In this document: in pieces, positions 17,687-25,388 of the stretch
How the letters are laid out: each line of letters opens with the position of its first letter
Position numbering within the stretch: the first letter of the stretch is position 1
DNA from: JAPYTY01 sp036338435
GTDB taxonomy: Bacteria; Acidobacteriota; UBA6911; RPQK01; JADFOI01
Length of the DNA stretch: 60,868 bases
NCBI GenBank assembly: GCA_036338435.1
Contig: JAYZCG010000050.1
Span: 1 to 60,868, forward strand
Direction: 5' to 3'
Made by a program: the position numbers and the translations under genes
Notes under the pieces: generated by a model
Seen by the model: the letters and a program-made list of their open reading frames with translations, nothing else
Database searches by the model: none
Told to the model about the DNA's origin: nothing

Positions 17687-17716
17687 TTTCAAAGTCCTTT
17701 GAAATAAAACTATGAT
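17687..17716 (+). promoter_or_regulatory. candidate promoter with overlapping palindrome for the CbiX/cox operon
   Basis: TTCAAA (17688-17693), 17 nt, TATGAT (17711-17716) is a plausible sigma-70 promoter about 105 nt upstream of the CbiX-like gene. The -35 lies inside a perfect 8-2-8 inverted repeat, TTTCAAAG-TC-CTTTGAAA (17687-17704), placed as expected for an operator. The regulator is unknown. Confidence 0.45.
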
Positions 17717-17819
17717 ATCTTCTCGGTCGTTGCCCGAAAAACCTCGTTTGTAACCATCAGACTGACCCGGCCAGCCTGATATTCGAGGGTGGCGCATGCT
17801 ACTGTTCAGAGGAATAAGA

Positions 17820-18788
17820 TTGAAACGTATTTTCATATTTCTGTGCTTTCACATGTTGATTTCACCTATTGGTGAAGCGCAACCAATGCCGCCAGAAGTA
17901 CGAGCAGGCATTCTGGTAATGGCACATGGCGGGTCCCCTGCATGGAATGCTGCGGCCATCGAGTCGGTTAACCCTCTTGGCACGACTCTCCCAGTTAGAA
18001 TTGCTTTCGGAATGGCACAGCCCGAACCTCTACAAAAAGCCATCCATGAACTTGAAACCGAAGGGGTAACCCACATCGCAGTGGTCGGTCTTTTTGTATC
18101 ACCAAAATCATTCCGAGAACAGATAGAGTATCTATTAGGTCTGCATCCCAAGCCTCCCTCAGTGTACTTGCACCACCCCGCTCATAAAGACATGAGCATG
18201 ATGAGTCACCATGATATTGAGATGATTCCCGGCGCCATGGCCCCGTCACCAATTCAGAAGACAGCTAAAGTACTTTTAAATCAGGAGGGGCTCTATGATT
18301 CAGGAGAGATTGGCCAAATTATTGTGGAACGCGTAGCGTCTTTAAGTACTTCACCAGAAATGGAATCGGTCCTTATTCTGGCCCATGGAGAGGGCGACAA
18401 CACACTCAATGACCAGTGGTTCTCACACGTGGATGATCTAGCCACTCAGGTTCGCCAGTTTGGTCCTTTCAAAAATGTTCAGGTTGAAACACTCCGTGAA
18501 GATTGGGAGAACGAACGTGCTCACGCAGAGAAACGAATCAGAAATTATGTACAAAAGGAGAGCGATGGGGGCAACAACGTTCTGGTCATTCCATTTCGTC
18601 TATTTGGCTTTGGTCCCTATGCAACGGTCCTTGAAGGCCTAGAGTACTTAAGCAATGGGCAGGCACTGCTCCCCCACCCTATAATTACCGCTTGGATTAA
18701 GGGACAAGCTCAAAGCTGTTTTGAAAGAATGGGAATCTACGACTCCATTAAAACGGCAACGGGAGCGGCCAGCAATCCAATACCGTGA
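17820..18788 (+). CDS. secreted two-domain CbiX/sirohydrochlorin chelatase-like protein
   Basis: About 322 residues with a signal peptide (K-R-I-F-I-F-L-C-F-H-M-L-I then E-A-Q) and two CbiX-type halves. The first begins G-I-L-V-M-A-H-G-G (about residue 28) and the second V-L-I-L-A-H-G-E-G (about 190), each with the histidine used for metal chelation in CbiX/SirB. I prefer TTG at 17820 because AGAGGA sits 6 nt before it; an in-frame ATG at 17796 has no such site. Known chelatases are cytoplasmic, so the export signal is unusual and the substrate is unknown. It leads the cytochrome oxidase cluster. Confidence 0.7.
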   Translation: MKRIFIFLCFHMLISPIGEAQPMPPEVRAGILVMAHGGSPAWNAAAIESVNPLGTTLPVRIAFGMAQPEPLQKAIHELETEGVTHIAVVGLFVSPKSFREQIEYLLGLHPKPPSVYLHHPAHKDMSMMSHHDIEMIPGAMAPSPIQKTAKVLLNQEGLYDSGEIGQIIVERVASLSTSPEMESVLILAHGEGDNTLNDQWFSHVDDLATQVRQFGPFKNVQVETLREDWENERAHAEKRIRNYVQKESDGGNNVLVIPFRLFGFGPYATVLEGLEYLSNGQALLPHPIITAWIKGQAQSCFERMGIYDSIKTATGAASNPIP

Positions 18789-18832
18789 CTTTCTACAAGT
18801 GATGCTACGTACGAACCAGTAAACTTACACCT

Positions 18833-19006
18833 ATGGTAGAGAGTATTCTAGGCACACTGGTTGTTGTAGCAATTTTGGGCTTGAGCGCCTATATAACACA
18901 GTTTTTTGCCGTCCGCATGTACATACGTTGCTCTCACTGCAAAACCCTCAACGCCAAGCGAAGAAACCAGTGTCGGACATGTGGACTACCATTCGAGCTT
19001 GACTAG
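18833..19006 (+). CDS. small membrane zinc-ribbon protein (57 aa)
   Basis: A short gene with one N-terminal membrane helix (V-V-V-A-I-L-G-L-S-A-Y-I, residues about 9-22) and a C-terminal C-S-H-C...C-R-T-C zinc-ribbon of the rubredoxin-like type. It lies between the CbiX-like gene and coxB on the same strand, with 44 nt upstream and 133 nt downstream. Position and topology suggest a small assembly or stability factor for the oxidase or a metal carrier, but that is inference. The paired cysteines and the hydrophobic helix argue that it is a real gene. Confidence 0.55.
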   Translation: MVESILGTLVVVAILGLSAYITQFFAVRMYIRCSHCKTLNAKRRNQCRTCGLPFELD

Positions 19007-19083
19007 TATGATCGAAATTTTGGCTCCGGCAGATATACAGCTCACAAAGTTCAGTTGTAAATCATTTTTTTGTTGATAGAATA

Positions 19084-19103
19084 ACGACCGTCCTTCCGGT
19101 CGT
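19084..19103 (+). promoter_or_regulatory. leader hairpin upstream of coxB
   Basis: ACGACCG-TCCTTC-CGGTCGT forms a perfect 7-bp stem with a 6-nt loop, 37 nt before the coxB ATG and upstream of its GGAAAGGA ribosome-binding site. No T tract follows, so it is not a classic terminator. It may stabilise or process the cox mRNA. Confidence 0.4.
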
Positions 19104-19139
19104 GGGTCACCGGAATGGGAATTTGGAAAGGATACATGA

Positions 19140-19925
19140 ATGCTCCTGGCCATAACCATATGGGTCATCACTCTAATTACTACTATTCTATTTGCGGGAC
19201 GTTTCTGGTGGTTTCCTGAGTCAGTTTCCTCTCATGGCGCTCAGTTGGATACCCAATTTGTTTACACGCTGATAGTTACAGGCATCATTTTTGTTCTCGC
19301 TCAGGCAGCACTGGGATACTTCATCGTTCGTTACCGTGAACGGCCTGGCCGGCAGGCGACTTATAGTCACGGAAACGACAAACTAGAAGTCATCTGGACC
19401 ACCGCCACCGCCATACTATTTTTCGTCATGGTGCTGTTGGGATTTGAAGTTTGGGTTGATATGTACATCCAGGAAGCGCCTCCGGACTCCATTCAAATCG
19501 AGGTGACAGGACAGCAGTTTGCGTGGAATATTCGATATCCGGGGCCAGACGGTGAATTTGGGCGAACCTTACCTGAGCTCATCGATGATTCTGCAGGCAA
19601 TCCTCTGGGTCTGGATCCAGAAGATCCGTCCAGTAGGGATGACATCGTCCTTCCCACAATGGCAGTCCCCGTGGATCGTCCTGTCGAATTGCTTCTCCGC
19701 TCCAAAGATGTCACTCATTCCTTTTCAGTGAGAGAGTTGCGGGTCAAGCAGGATACCTTACCTGGTATGGTCATACCCCTCACATTCATGGCAACGAAAT
19801 TGGGAAAATATGAAATTGCCTGTTCCGAGTTGTGTGGCCTAGGCCACCACCGCATGAGAAGCTTTATCGACATTTTCTCGGAAGAAGACTACGCTACATG
19901 GCTTAGGGAACAATCGGAATTCTAG
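19140..19925 (+). CDS. coxB: cytochrome c oxidase subunit II
   Basis: A 261-residue CuA subunit with three N-terminal membrane helices (about 3-20, 40-62 and 83-105; the first is extra relative to mitochondrial subunit II) and a periplasmic cupredoxin domain. The CuA ligands are in C-S-E-L-C-G-L-G-H-H-R-M, with the upstream histidine in D-V-T-H-S-F and the aromatic electron entry region near Q-F-A-W-N-I-R-Y. There is no C-terminal cytochrome c domain, so a separate donor is needed; candidates are encoded downstream. The ATG at 19140 follows GGAAAGGA at good spacing. coxA follows after 19 nt. Confidence 0.96.
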   Translation: MLLAITIWVITLITTILFAGRFWWFPESVSSHGAQLDTQFVYTLIVTGIIFVLAQAALGYFIVRYRERPGRQATYSHGNDKLEVIWTTATAILFFVMVLLGFEVWVDMYIQEAPPDSIQIEVTGQQFAWNIRYPGPDGEFGRTLPELIDDSAGNPLGLDPEDPSSRDDIVLPTMAVPVDRPVELLLRSKDVTHSFSVRELRVKQDTLPGMVIPLTFMATKLGKYEIACSELCGLGHHRMRSFIDIFSEEDYATWLREQSEF

Positions 19926-19944
19926 ATTTAGGAGAAGTGTAACC

Positions 19945-21720
19945 ATGGCAGAAGCCACCTCGACAACCCATGCTGTCCGTCACGAGGCTCCTACGAGCTT
20001 CATTCGTAAGTGGATTTTCAGTACAGATCACAAGATCATAGGCCTCCAATATTACTTTCTGGCTCTTTTCTCTGTTTTGGTGGGAATGGTCCTATCGATC
20101 TTCATCCGCTTTAATCTGGTCTGGCCGGGAACGGAACTTCCTCTTTTGGAGACCCTTTTCCCGGTGGGTGCACCTGGTGGTGTCATGACTCCGGAGTTCT
20201 ATCTTTCCTTCTTAACCATGCACGGAACCATCATGGTCTTTTTCGTCTTGACCACTGCTCCCCAGGGTGGATTTGGGAATTATTTTCTTCCCATCCAGAT
20301 TGGAGCAGATGACATGGCATTCCCTATCCTGAACATGCTCTCCTTCTGGGTTACTTTTCTGGCTCTGCTGGTTCTGGTAGCTGCCTTCTTTGTCACTGGG
20401 GGACCCCCGACAGCGGGATGGACCAGCTACCCGCCTCTGAGCGCCCTGGGAGAGATAGCAGGGCCTGGCCTGGGAATGGGACAGAATCTGTGGATCCTCA
20501 GCATCGCCATATTCTGTATTGCCGCCCTGCTGGGAGCTTTGAACTTTATCGCCACTACCATTGATATGCGAGCTAAGGGCATGAGCTTGATGCGGATGCC
20601 CTTAACAGTCTGGTCCTGGTTTGTAACCGCCATATTAGGACTGTTGGCTTTTGGTGTATTGTTGTCCGCAGGTGTTCTCTTACTGTTAGATCGGGTGGCA
20701 GGAACTAGTTTCTTTATCCCTGGGGGTCTGGTAGTTAGTGACCAGATAATCAACCACCAAGGAGGCTCTCCACTGCTCTGGCAACACCTCTTCTGGTTTT
20801 TTGGTCATCCTGAGGTGTACATCGCGATCCTTCCAGCCATGGGAGTTACTTCCCAAATCCTCTCCACCTTTGCCCGCAAACCTATATTCGGCTACCGAGC
20901 TATGGTTTATGCGATGCTAGGCATTGGCATTCTGGGATTTATGGTATGGGGCCATCACATGTTCATGAGTGGGATGAGTCCCTACAGCGCCATCCTTTTC
21001 TCTTTGATAACTACAGCCATCGCCGTCCCTTCCGCCATCAAAACATTTAACTGGCTGGGAACCATCGTGGGAGGAAACCTCCGTCTCACAACAGCCATGT
21101 TGTTTTCTCTTGGATTTGTGTCTTTGTTCGTTTCCGGCGGAGTCGATGGGTTGTTCCTAAATCAGCCCTCTACCGATATCTTTCTGCATGATACATACTT
21201 TGTGGTAGCACATTTTCACCTGATCATGGGAGTGGCTGCCATTTTCGGGATCTTTGCGGCCTCCTATTTCTGGTTTCCAAAGATGTTTGGCCGACACATG
21301 AACGAATCCCTGGGAAAGATTCACTTCTTGATCACTTTTATAGGGGTGTATGCCATCTTTATGCCAATGCACTTCCTGGGCATGGAGGGAAGTCCGCGAC
21401 GTTATCCTGAATTAACCGGGTTTGATTTCCTAGAACCCTTGATATCTCTTCACGCAGTCATTACCGTAGCAGCCTTCATCACTATCGCGGCCCAGGTTCT
21501 CTTCGTTTTTAATCTCTTTTGGAGTCTCTTCCGGGGTCAAAAGGCTGAGATGAATCCCTGGGATTGTACCACTTTAGAATGGACCATCCCATCTCCTCCA
21601 CCCCATGACAACTTCGCTGGTGAGGAACCCACAGTTTATCGCGGAGCCTACGAATACAGCGTGCCAGGGGAATTACAAGACTTTACTATGCAAACAACTC
21701 CGGACAGGACGGAACACTAG
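19945..21720 (+). CDS. coxA: cytochrome c oxidase subunit I
   Basis: A 591-residue heme-copper oxidase with about 12 membrane helices. Low-spin heme ligands are the histidine of L-T-M-H-G-T (residue 93) and the second histidine of H-F-H (about 424). CuB and the Tyr-His crosslink are in G-H-P-E-V-Y (about 287) and W-G-H-H-M-F (about 336); the heme a3 ligand is in H-F-H. The glutamate of H-P-E-V-Y, the K-channel lysine in A-V-P-S-A-I-K, and the aspartate in G-A-D-D-M-A-F-P make it an A1-type enzyme with both proton channels. It reduces O2 and pumps protons. Confidence 0.98.
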   Translation: MAEATSTTHAVRHEAPTSFIRKWIFSTDHKIIGLQYYFLALFSVLVGMVLSIFIRFNLVWPGTELPLLETLFPVGAPGGVMTPEFYLSFLTMHGTIMVFFVLTTAPQGGFGNYFLPIQIGADDMAFPILNMLSFWVTFLALLVLVAAFFVTGGPPTAGWTSYPPLSALGEIAGPGLGMGQNLWILSIAIFCIAALLGALNFIATTIDMRAKGMSLMRMPLTVWSWFVTAILGLLAFGVLLSAGVLLLLDRVAGTSFFIPGGLVVSDQIINHQGGSPLLWQHLFWFFGHPEVYIAILPAMGVTSQILSTFARKPIFGYRAMVYAMLGIGILGFMVWGHHMFMSGMSPYSAILFSLITTAIAVPSAIKTFNWLGTIVGGNLRLTTAMLFSLGFVSLFVSGGVDGLFLNQPSTDIFLHDTYFVVAHFHLIMGVAAIFGIFAASYFWFPKMFGRHMNESLGKIHFLITFIGVYAIFMPMHFLGMEGSPRRYPELTGFDFLEPLISLHAVITVAAFITIAAQVLFVFNLFWSLFRGQKAEMNPWDCTTLEWTIPSPPPHDNFAGEEPTVYRGAYEYSVPGELQDFTMQTTPDRTEH

Positions 21721-21723
21721 GCA

Positions 21724-22305
21724 ATGACAACTATAGCTCCTCCATTTAATGGAGGTGACCTCCGACACTTACGGGAACGCCGCTACTACACTGGAATGAA
21801 GCTGGCACTGGCTGCCATATTAATGGTCTTCGCCGCCTTCACCAGTGCTCTGGTAGTCCGAAGTGGTCTCTCGGATGACTGGCAGGCGACCTCTCTCCCC
21901 GGTATTTTGTGGGCCAACACAATTATTCTGCTTATCAGTAGTTTCACTTTGGAGAAGGCCCGGCGCAGCTATGCCAACACCGAATCCTTCCAACGCTGGT
22001 GGTGGGGAACCACGGCCTTGGGAGCAACCTTTTTAGCTGGACAGATGATGACTTGGCAGCAGTTGATCGCCAATGGGGTGTACGTGGATACTAATCCCAG
22101 TAGTTCTTTTTTTTACGTTCTGACCGTAACCCATGGCCTCCATCTCCTGGGTGGAGTTGGGGCACTATTGTACGTTGCTTGGAAAATTCGACGGAAGAAT
22201 TCAAAAACTTCCGCAGCCACTATCATGGGAGTTACAGCGCTCTACTGGCACTTTATGGATGGATTATGGATTTATCTTTTTGGATTACTTCTTTTTTGGA
22301 GTTAA
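21724..22305 (+). CDS. coxC: cytochrome c oxidase subunit III (first copy)
   Basis: A 193-residue membrane protein of the heme-copper oxidase subunit III family with five or so helices. The C-terminal V-T-H-G-L-H-L-L-G-G and the Y-W-H-F-M-D-G-L-W-I-Y motifs are diagnostic. It starts 3 nt after coxA. A second, divergent subunit III gene follows at once; together the two may take the place of one longer subunit. Both have the D/E-rich W-H-F-x-D ending, so neither is an obvious remnant. Confidence 0.92.
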   Translation: MTTIAPPFNGGDLRHLRERRYYTGMKLALAAILMVFAAFTSALVVRSGLSDDWQATSLPGILWANTIILLISSFTLEKARRSYANTESFQRWWWGTTALGATFLAGQMMTWQQLIANGVYVDTNPSSSFFYVLTVTHGLHLLGGVGALLYVAWKIRRKNSKTSAATIMGVTALYWHFMDGLWIYLFGLLLFWS

Positions 22306-22309
22306 ATAG

Positions 22310-22921
22310 ATGACTGAAATTGCAAGTGAACACAGAGTATCCGCTTGGGACGGAGGAGAATCCCCTTACGCAGCCAGTTCCAAAAAACTGGGCATGTGGC
22401 TCTTCCTCATGTCAGATACTCTAACTTTTACAGCCTTTTTAATCGCCTACAGTTACTTGCGTGTAGCAAACTCCGTGGATTGGCCTCGACCATTTGGTGA
22501 ATTTAGTATCGTGATGGCCAGTGTGATGACTTTCTGCCTGCTTTCGAGCTCCCTAACTATGGTGATGGCGGTGGCAGCAGCCAAGCGACAACAAATCAAA
22601 AAAACGGTCATCTGGCTCTTAGGGACCATAGCAGGAGGAGTAGTGTTTATGATTCTCCATGCTAACGAATGGATAGAACTGATTCACGAGGGTATCACCC
22701 CTGCCAGCAGTCTTTTTGGTGCTTCCTTTTTTACACTGACCGGCCTCCACATGACTCACGTTACCGGGGGAGTGATTTATCTGGCCATCGTGGCCTACGG
22801 ATTTGCAAAAGGCAAGTTCGAGGCGGAAGACGTTGAGGTCAGTGGACTGTATTGGCACTTTGTAGATCTAGTTTGGATGTTTATTTTCCCCATGGTGTAC
22901 CTGCTATCTAACCAGCTCTAG
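22310..22921 (+). CDS. cytochrome c oxidase subunit III (second copy)
   Basis: A 203-residue second subunit III homologue: K-L-G-M-W-L-F-L-M-S-D near residue 30, A-N-E-W (about 125), T-G-L-H-M-T-H-V-T-G-G and the terminal Y-W-H-F-V-D-L-V-W-M-F. This copy looks more like the standard subunit III in its N-terminal W-L-F-L-x-S-D segment than the gene before it. It starts 4 nt after the first copy, so both are translated from one mRNA. The 69-nt gap to coxD has a short palindrome, TAACATATGTTA (22946-22957), without clear meaning. Confidence 0.92.
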   Translation: MTEIASEHRVSAWDGGESPYAASSKKLGMWLFLMSDTLTFTAFLIAYSYLRVANSVDWPRPFGEFSIVMASVMTFCLLSSSLTMVMAVAAAKRQQIKKTVIWLLGTIAGGVVFMILHANEWIELIHEGITPASSLFGASFFTLTGLHMTHVTGGVIYLAIVAYGFAKGKFEAEDVEVSGLYWHFVDLVWMFIFPMVYLLSNQL

Positions 22922-22990
22922 GCTGGAGAGAACGTCTAGAGCCAGTAACATATGTTAATAGATAGAAAGTAAAAGAAAAGAGGACAGAAA

Positions 22991-23281
22991 ATGAGTTCAG
23001 ACCACGGCAATTACAATAGGCTTGTCCTTCTGGTTTGGTTCAGTTTGTTAATTCTTACGATCGTTGAGGTTGTGCTGGCCTACCAAACTCTATCCACGGC
23101 CATGATGTTAGCCATACTGTTAATTCTATCCTTTGGAAAGGCAGGATTAATTATCGCCTATTTCATGCATCTACGCTACGAGAGATCAAGCCTAGTTTTG
23201 ACTATCGTTCCTGTAGTGGCGTTTTGTATTGCTATGATGTTTATAATGTTTCCCGATAGCCTCAGAATTCTGAACCAGTAG
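22991..23281 (+). CDS. cytochrome c oxidase subunit IV (prokaryotic, CoxD/CyoD-like)
   Basis: A 96-residue protein with three hydrophobic helices and the K-A-G-L-I-I-A-Y-F-M-H-L-R-Y-E motif of the prokaryotic subunit IV family (caa3_CtaG/COX4_pro). It lacks redox ligands and probably supports CuB loading or assembly of the complex. It has its own AGAGGACAG ribosome-binding site and sits between the second subunit III and a small Cys-containing membrane protein. Confidence 0.88.
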   Translation: MSSDHGNYNRLVLLVWFSLLILTIVEVVLAYQTLSTAMMLAILLILSFGKAGLIIAYFMHLRYERSSLVLTIVPVVAFCIAMMFIMFPDSLRILNQ

Positions 23282-23304
23282 TCGAAAAAGAACGACAACA
23301 CGCT

Positions 23305-23589
23305 ATGATCATGGAACAGAATCAACCCCACCGTGCTCTTAAAAATTTACTTTCTCAGGTTCCACGGTTAGCTAGAGGTTCTGGCATTTTACTGCTATTT
23401 TGCTTTATTACTCTTTTGCTCTCTTCCCCGGTGTTGGCTCAGTCATGTCCCCTGTGCAAGACGGCCCTGATTGGTCAGGCAGAAAGCACCATCAGAGCCA
23501 TCAACTTCGGTATTTTAACCCTTCTGTTCCCACCCATTATACTTATGTCGTGCATCCTTATTACGGCCTTCAGGAGAGATCATAAATGA
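23305..23589 (+). CDS. small membrane protein with C-P-L-C-K motif
   Basis: About 92-94 residues: an N-terminal signal or membrane helix (about 27-43) ending in V-L-A-Q, a C-P-L-C-K-T motif just after it (about residue 48), and a second helix (about 65-88) with a basic tail. Start could be ATG at 23305 or 23311. The C-x-x-C faces the periplasm if the first helix is a signal, and could bind copper or heme or carry thiol chemistry for oxidase assembly. It is the last gene of the oxidase cluster; I do not recognise a characterised family. Confidence 0.6.
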   Translation: MIMEQNQPHRALKNLLSQVPRLARGSGILLLFCFITLLLSSPVLAQSCPLCKTALIGQAESTIRAINFGILTLLFPPIILMSCILITAFRRDHK

Positions 23590-23615
23590 GTGTTTACTCC
23601 CAGCAGAAAAGATTC

Positions 23616-23643
23616 TTGACAGATTTCACAAACTCGATATATA
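23616..23643 (+). promoter_or_regulatory. candidate promoter for the Rieske/cytochrome b operon
   Basis: A perfect TTGACA (23616-23621) is followed after 16 nt by TATATA (23638-23643); shifting by two bases gives TATATG at 18 nt. It lies about 120 nt before the Rieske ATG, in the only sizeable gap between the oxidase and reductase genes, so the two complexes can be transcribed separately. Confidence 0.55.
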
Positions 23644-23761
23644 TGTTGTGCTCGTTCCGGGGTTATCAGATTTTTCCCGGTAGAATGGCGAGGTTGAACA
23701 GTCCGCCTATTGATGTAGGATGGCTGTTGTAGATATTTATTGTAATCGTTAATCATCGACT

Positions 23762-24337
23762 ATGTCAGAAGATAGCCCTGAGGTCACTACCGAAAAAACC
23801 GTCCCTGATGATCAGGCCGCGAAGGACGCGCAGGCCGCAAAGGACGCGCAGGAAGAAAAGAAGCTGATCCGTAGGCGTACTTTTGCCTGGGCATGTGTTT
23901 GGGGGTTTCTTGGCGTCAATTTTCTGATGACTCTAAGGTTTTTCTTTCCCCGCACCCTTTTTGAACCCAAAACAAGGTTCCGCATTGGCTTCCCTTCAGA
24001 CTTTGGTTACGGAGTTGATACCAGATTCCAACAAGAACATAGAATCTGGGTCGTTCGTAACACCCAGGGTATCTTTGTTATCGTTGCCATATGCACCCAT
24101 TTAGGCTGCACACCAGACTGGGTTGAAAGTGAGAATAAGTTCAAATGCCCTTGTCACGGCAGTGGCTACGACACGGAAGGTTTCAATTTTGAAGGTCCTG
24201 CACCCAGGCCCATGGATCGAGCTAGAGTTGAACTCGACGCAGAGGGACAGATTGTGGTTGACACCAGCACACTCTATCAGTGCCCACCAGGTGCCCCCTG
24301 TAGGTTTGGAGAGGACGGTTCTTTTATAACGGTTTAA
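23762..24337 (+). CDS. Rieske 2Fe-2S protein of the quinol-cytochrome c reductase
   Basis: A 191-residue protein. The N-terminus is polar with a six-residue tandem repeat (A-A-K-D-A-Q twice, encoded by an 18-nt direct repeat at about 23815-23850), followed by one membrane helix (about 41-58) and the Rieske domain. Cluster ligands are C-T-H-L-G-C (about 117) and C-P-C-H-G-S-G-Y (about 131). It passes electrons from quinol to a c-type or copper acceptor. It is first in an operon with the cytochrome b pieces. The b6f/bc Rieske subtype is supported by these neighbours. Confidence 0.95.
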   Translation: MSEDSPEVTTEKTVPDDQAAKDAQAAKDAQEEKKLIRRRTFAWACVWGFLGVNFLMTLRFFFPRTLFEPKTRFRIGFPSDFGYGVDTRFQQEHRIWVVRNTQGIFVIVAICTHLGCTPDWVESENKFKCPCHGSGYDTEGFNFEGPAPRPMDRARVELDAEGQIVVDTSTLYQCPPGAPCRFGEDGSFITV

Positions 24338-24374
24338 TCTGAAATTTTAAAACTCCTCTGTTACAAACCCAATC

Positions 24375-25298
24375 ATGGCTAACGAAGACAAAACTAACCT
24401 TCCTGAAGAACCTTCGGAAGAACAACCGGTACAACGGTCTTCTCTGGTAGGTCGTCTAAAAGATGGCCTGCAGTCTATTCGAGCCAAGGGGGAAGAAGAT
24501 CTCAAGGCAGCCAAGCAATACAAGAAAACTCAACTCTGGAAATCGGTTTTTCGCCACAAACTAGACGATACTCCTCGCAATCGAGCGCTCGCGGTATTAA
24601 CAAATGTTTTTCTACATGTTCAGCCAGCTAAAGTTAATCGGGATGCGGTTCGGTTTAGCTTCACTTGGGGCATGGGGGGAATTTCTCTTTATCTTTTCAT
24701 AATACTTACACTCACCGGTGTATTCCTGATGTTTTACTTTCACCCTACCAAGGGACAAGCCTACCTGGACATCATGTACTTGCACAACGATGTTCCCTTT
24801 GGAGGTCTGCTCCGCAACATGCATCGTTGGGCTGCCCACTTAATGATTATCACTGTGTGGCTACACATGTTCCGCGTCTTTCTGACCGGATCTTACAAAC
24901 CGCCTCGTGAATTCAACTGGGCGGTAGGGGTAATTTGTCTTGTTCTGACATTACTGCTGTCCTTCACAGGTTATTTACTCCCGGACGATCAATTAGGATT
25001 TTGGGCAGTGACGGTAGGCACCAACATGGCCCGTGCCACACCCTTTTTGGGGCACGAAGGTCCCTTCGGAGCTGAGCTCGGAATGACTGCGTTTAACGAC
25101 GTACGCTTTGCCCTTTTGGGAGGATCGATTGTAGATGCTAATGCCCTGCTGCGTGCTTACATTTGGCACTGCATCGCACTTCCACTACTGATTTCGATCT
25201 TTTTGGCGGTTCATTTCTGGCGCGTCCGTAAGGATGGGAGCATCTCAGGACCTTCTCCGGTGGTACTCGGCAAAGAAATGAAGTTTCCTCGTAGGTAG
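24375..25298 (+). CDS. cytochrome b, N-terminal heme-binding subunit (b6-like)
   Basis: A 307-residue protein with a long charged N-terminal extension (about 1-60) and four membrane helices. Heme ligands come as H-x13-H (H-R-W-A-A-H...W-L-H) and H-x14-H (W-H-C...V-H), the spacing of cytochrome b6 rather than mitochondrial cytochrome b. K-P-P-R-E-F-N-W and the L-L-P-D-D-Q-L-G-F-W segment also match. It carries both b hemes. The C-terminal half is encoded separately 90 nt downstream, so cytochrome b is split. The 90-nt gap (25299-25388) holds no supported gene. Confidence 0.95.
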   Translation: MANEDKTNLPEEPSEEQPVQRSSLVGRLKDGLQSIRAKGEEDLKAAKQYKKTQLWKSVFRHKLDDTPRNRALAVLTNVFLHVQPAKVNRDAVRFSFTWGMGGISLYLFIILTLTGVFLMFYFHPTKGQAYLDIMYLHNDVPFGGLLRNMHRWAAHLMIITVWLHMFRVFLTGSYKPPREFNWAVGVICLVLTLLLSFTGYLLPDDQLGFWAVTVGTNMARATPFLGHEGPFGAELGMTAFNDVRFALLGGSIVDANALLRAYIWHCIALPLLISIFLAVHFWRVRKDGSISGPSPVVLGKEMKFPRR

Positions 25299-25388
25299 GT
25301 TGCTATGTTGTTATATATACGATTTCGCCGTCAAATGAACCGATTTTGCTCCCTTGAGCGGTCGGTGAGGGGGGAGGTTACTCAGTAA

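Noticed and set aside
23813..23850. 18-nt tandem repeat in the Rieske gene as a regulatory or mobile feature
   Set aside because: It is in frame and encodes a small A-A-K-D-A-Q repeat in a flexible N-terminus; a simple duplication explains it.
25305..25388. 27-codon open frame between the two cytochrome b genes
   Set aside because: No ribosome-binding site, no family or hydrophobic pattern; ends flush with the next gene by chance.
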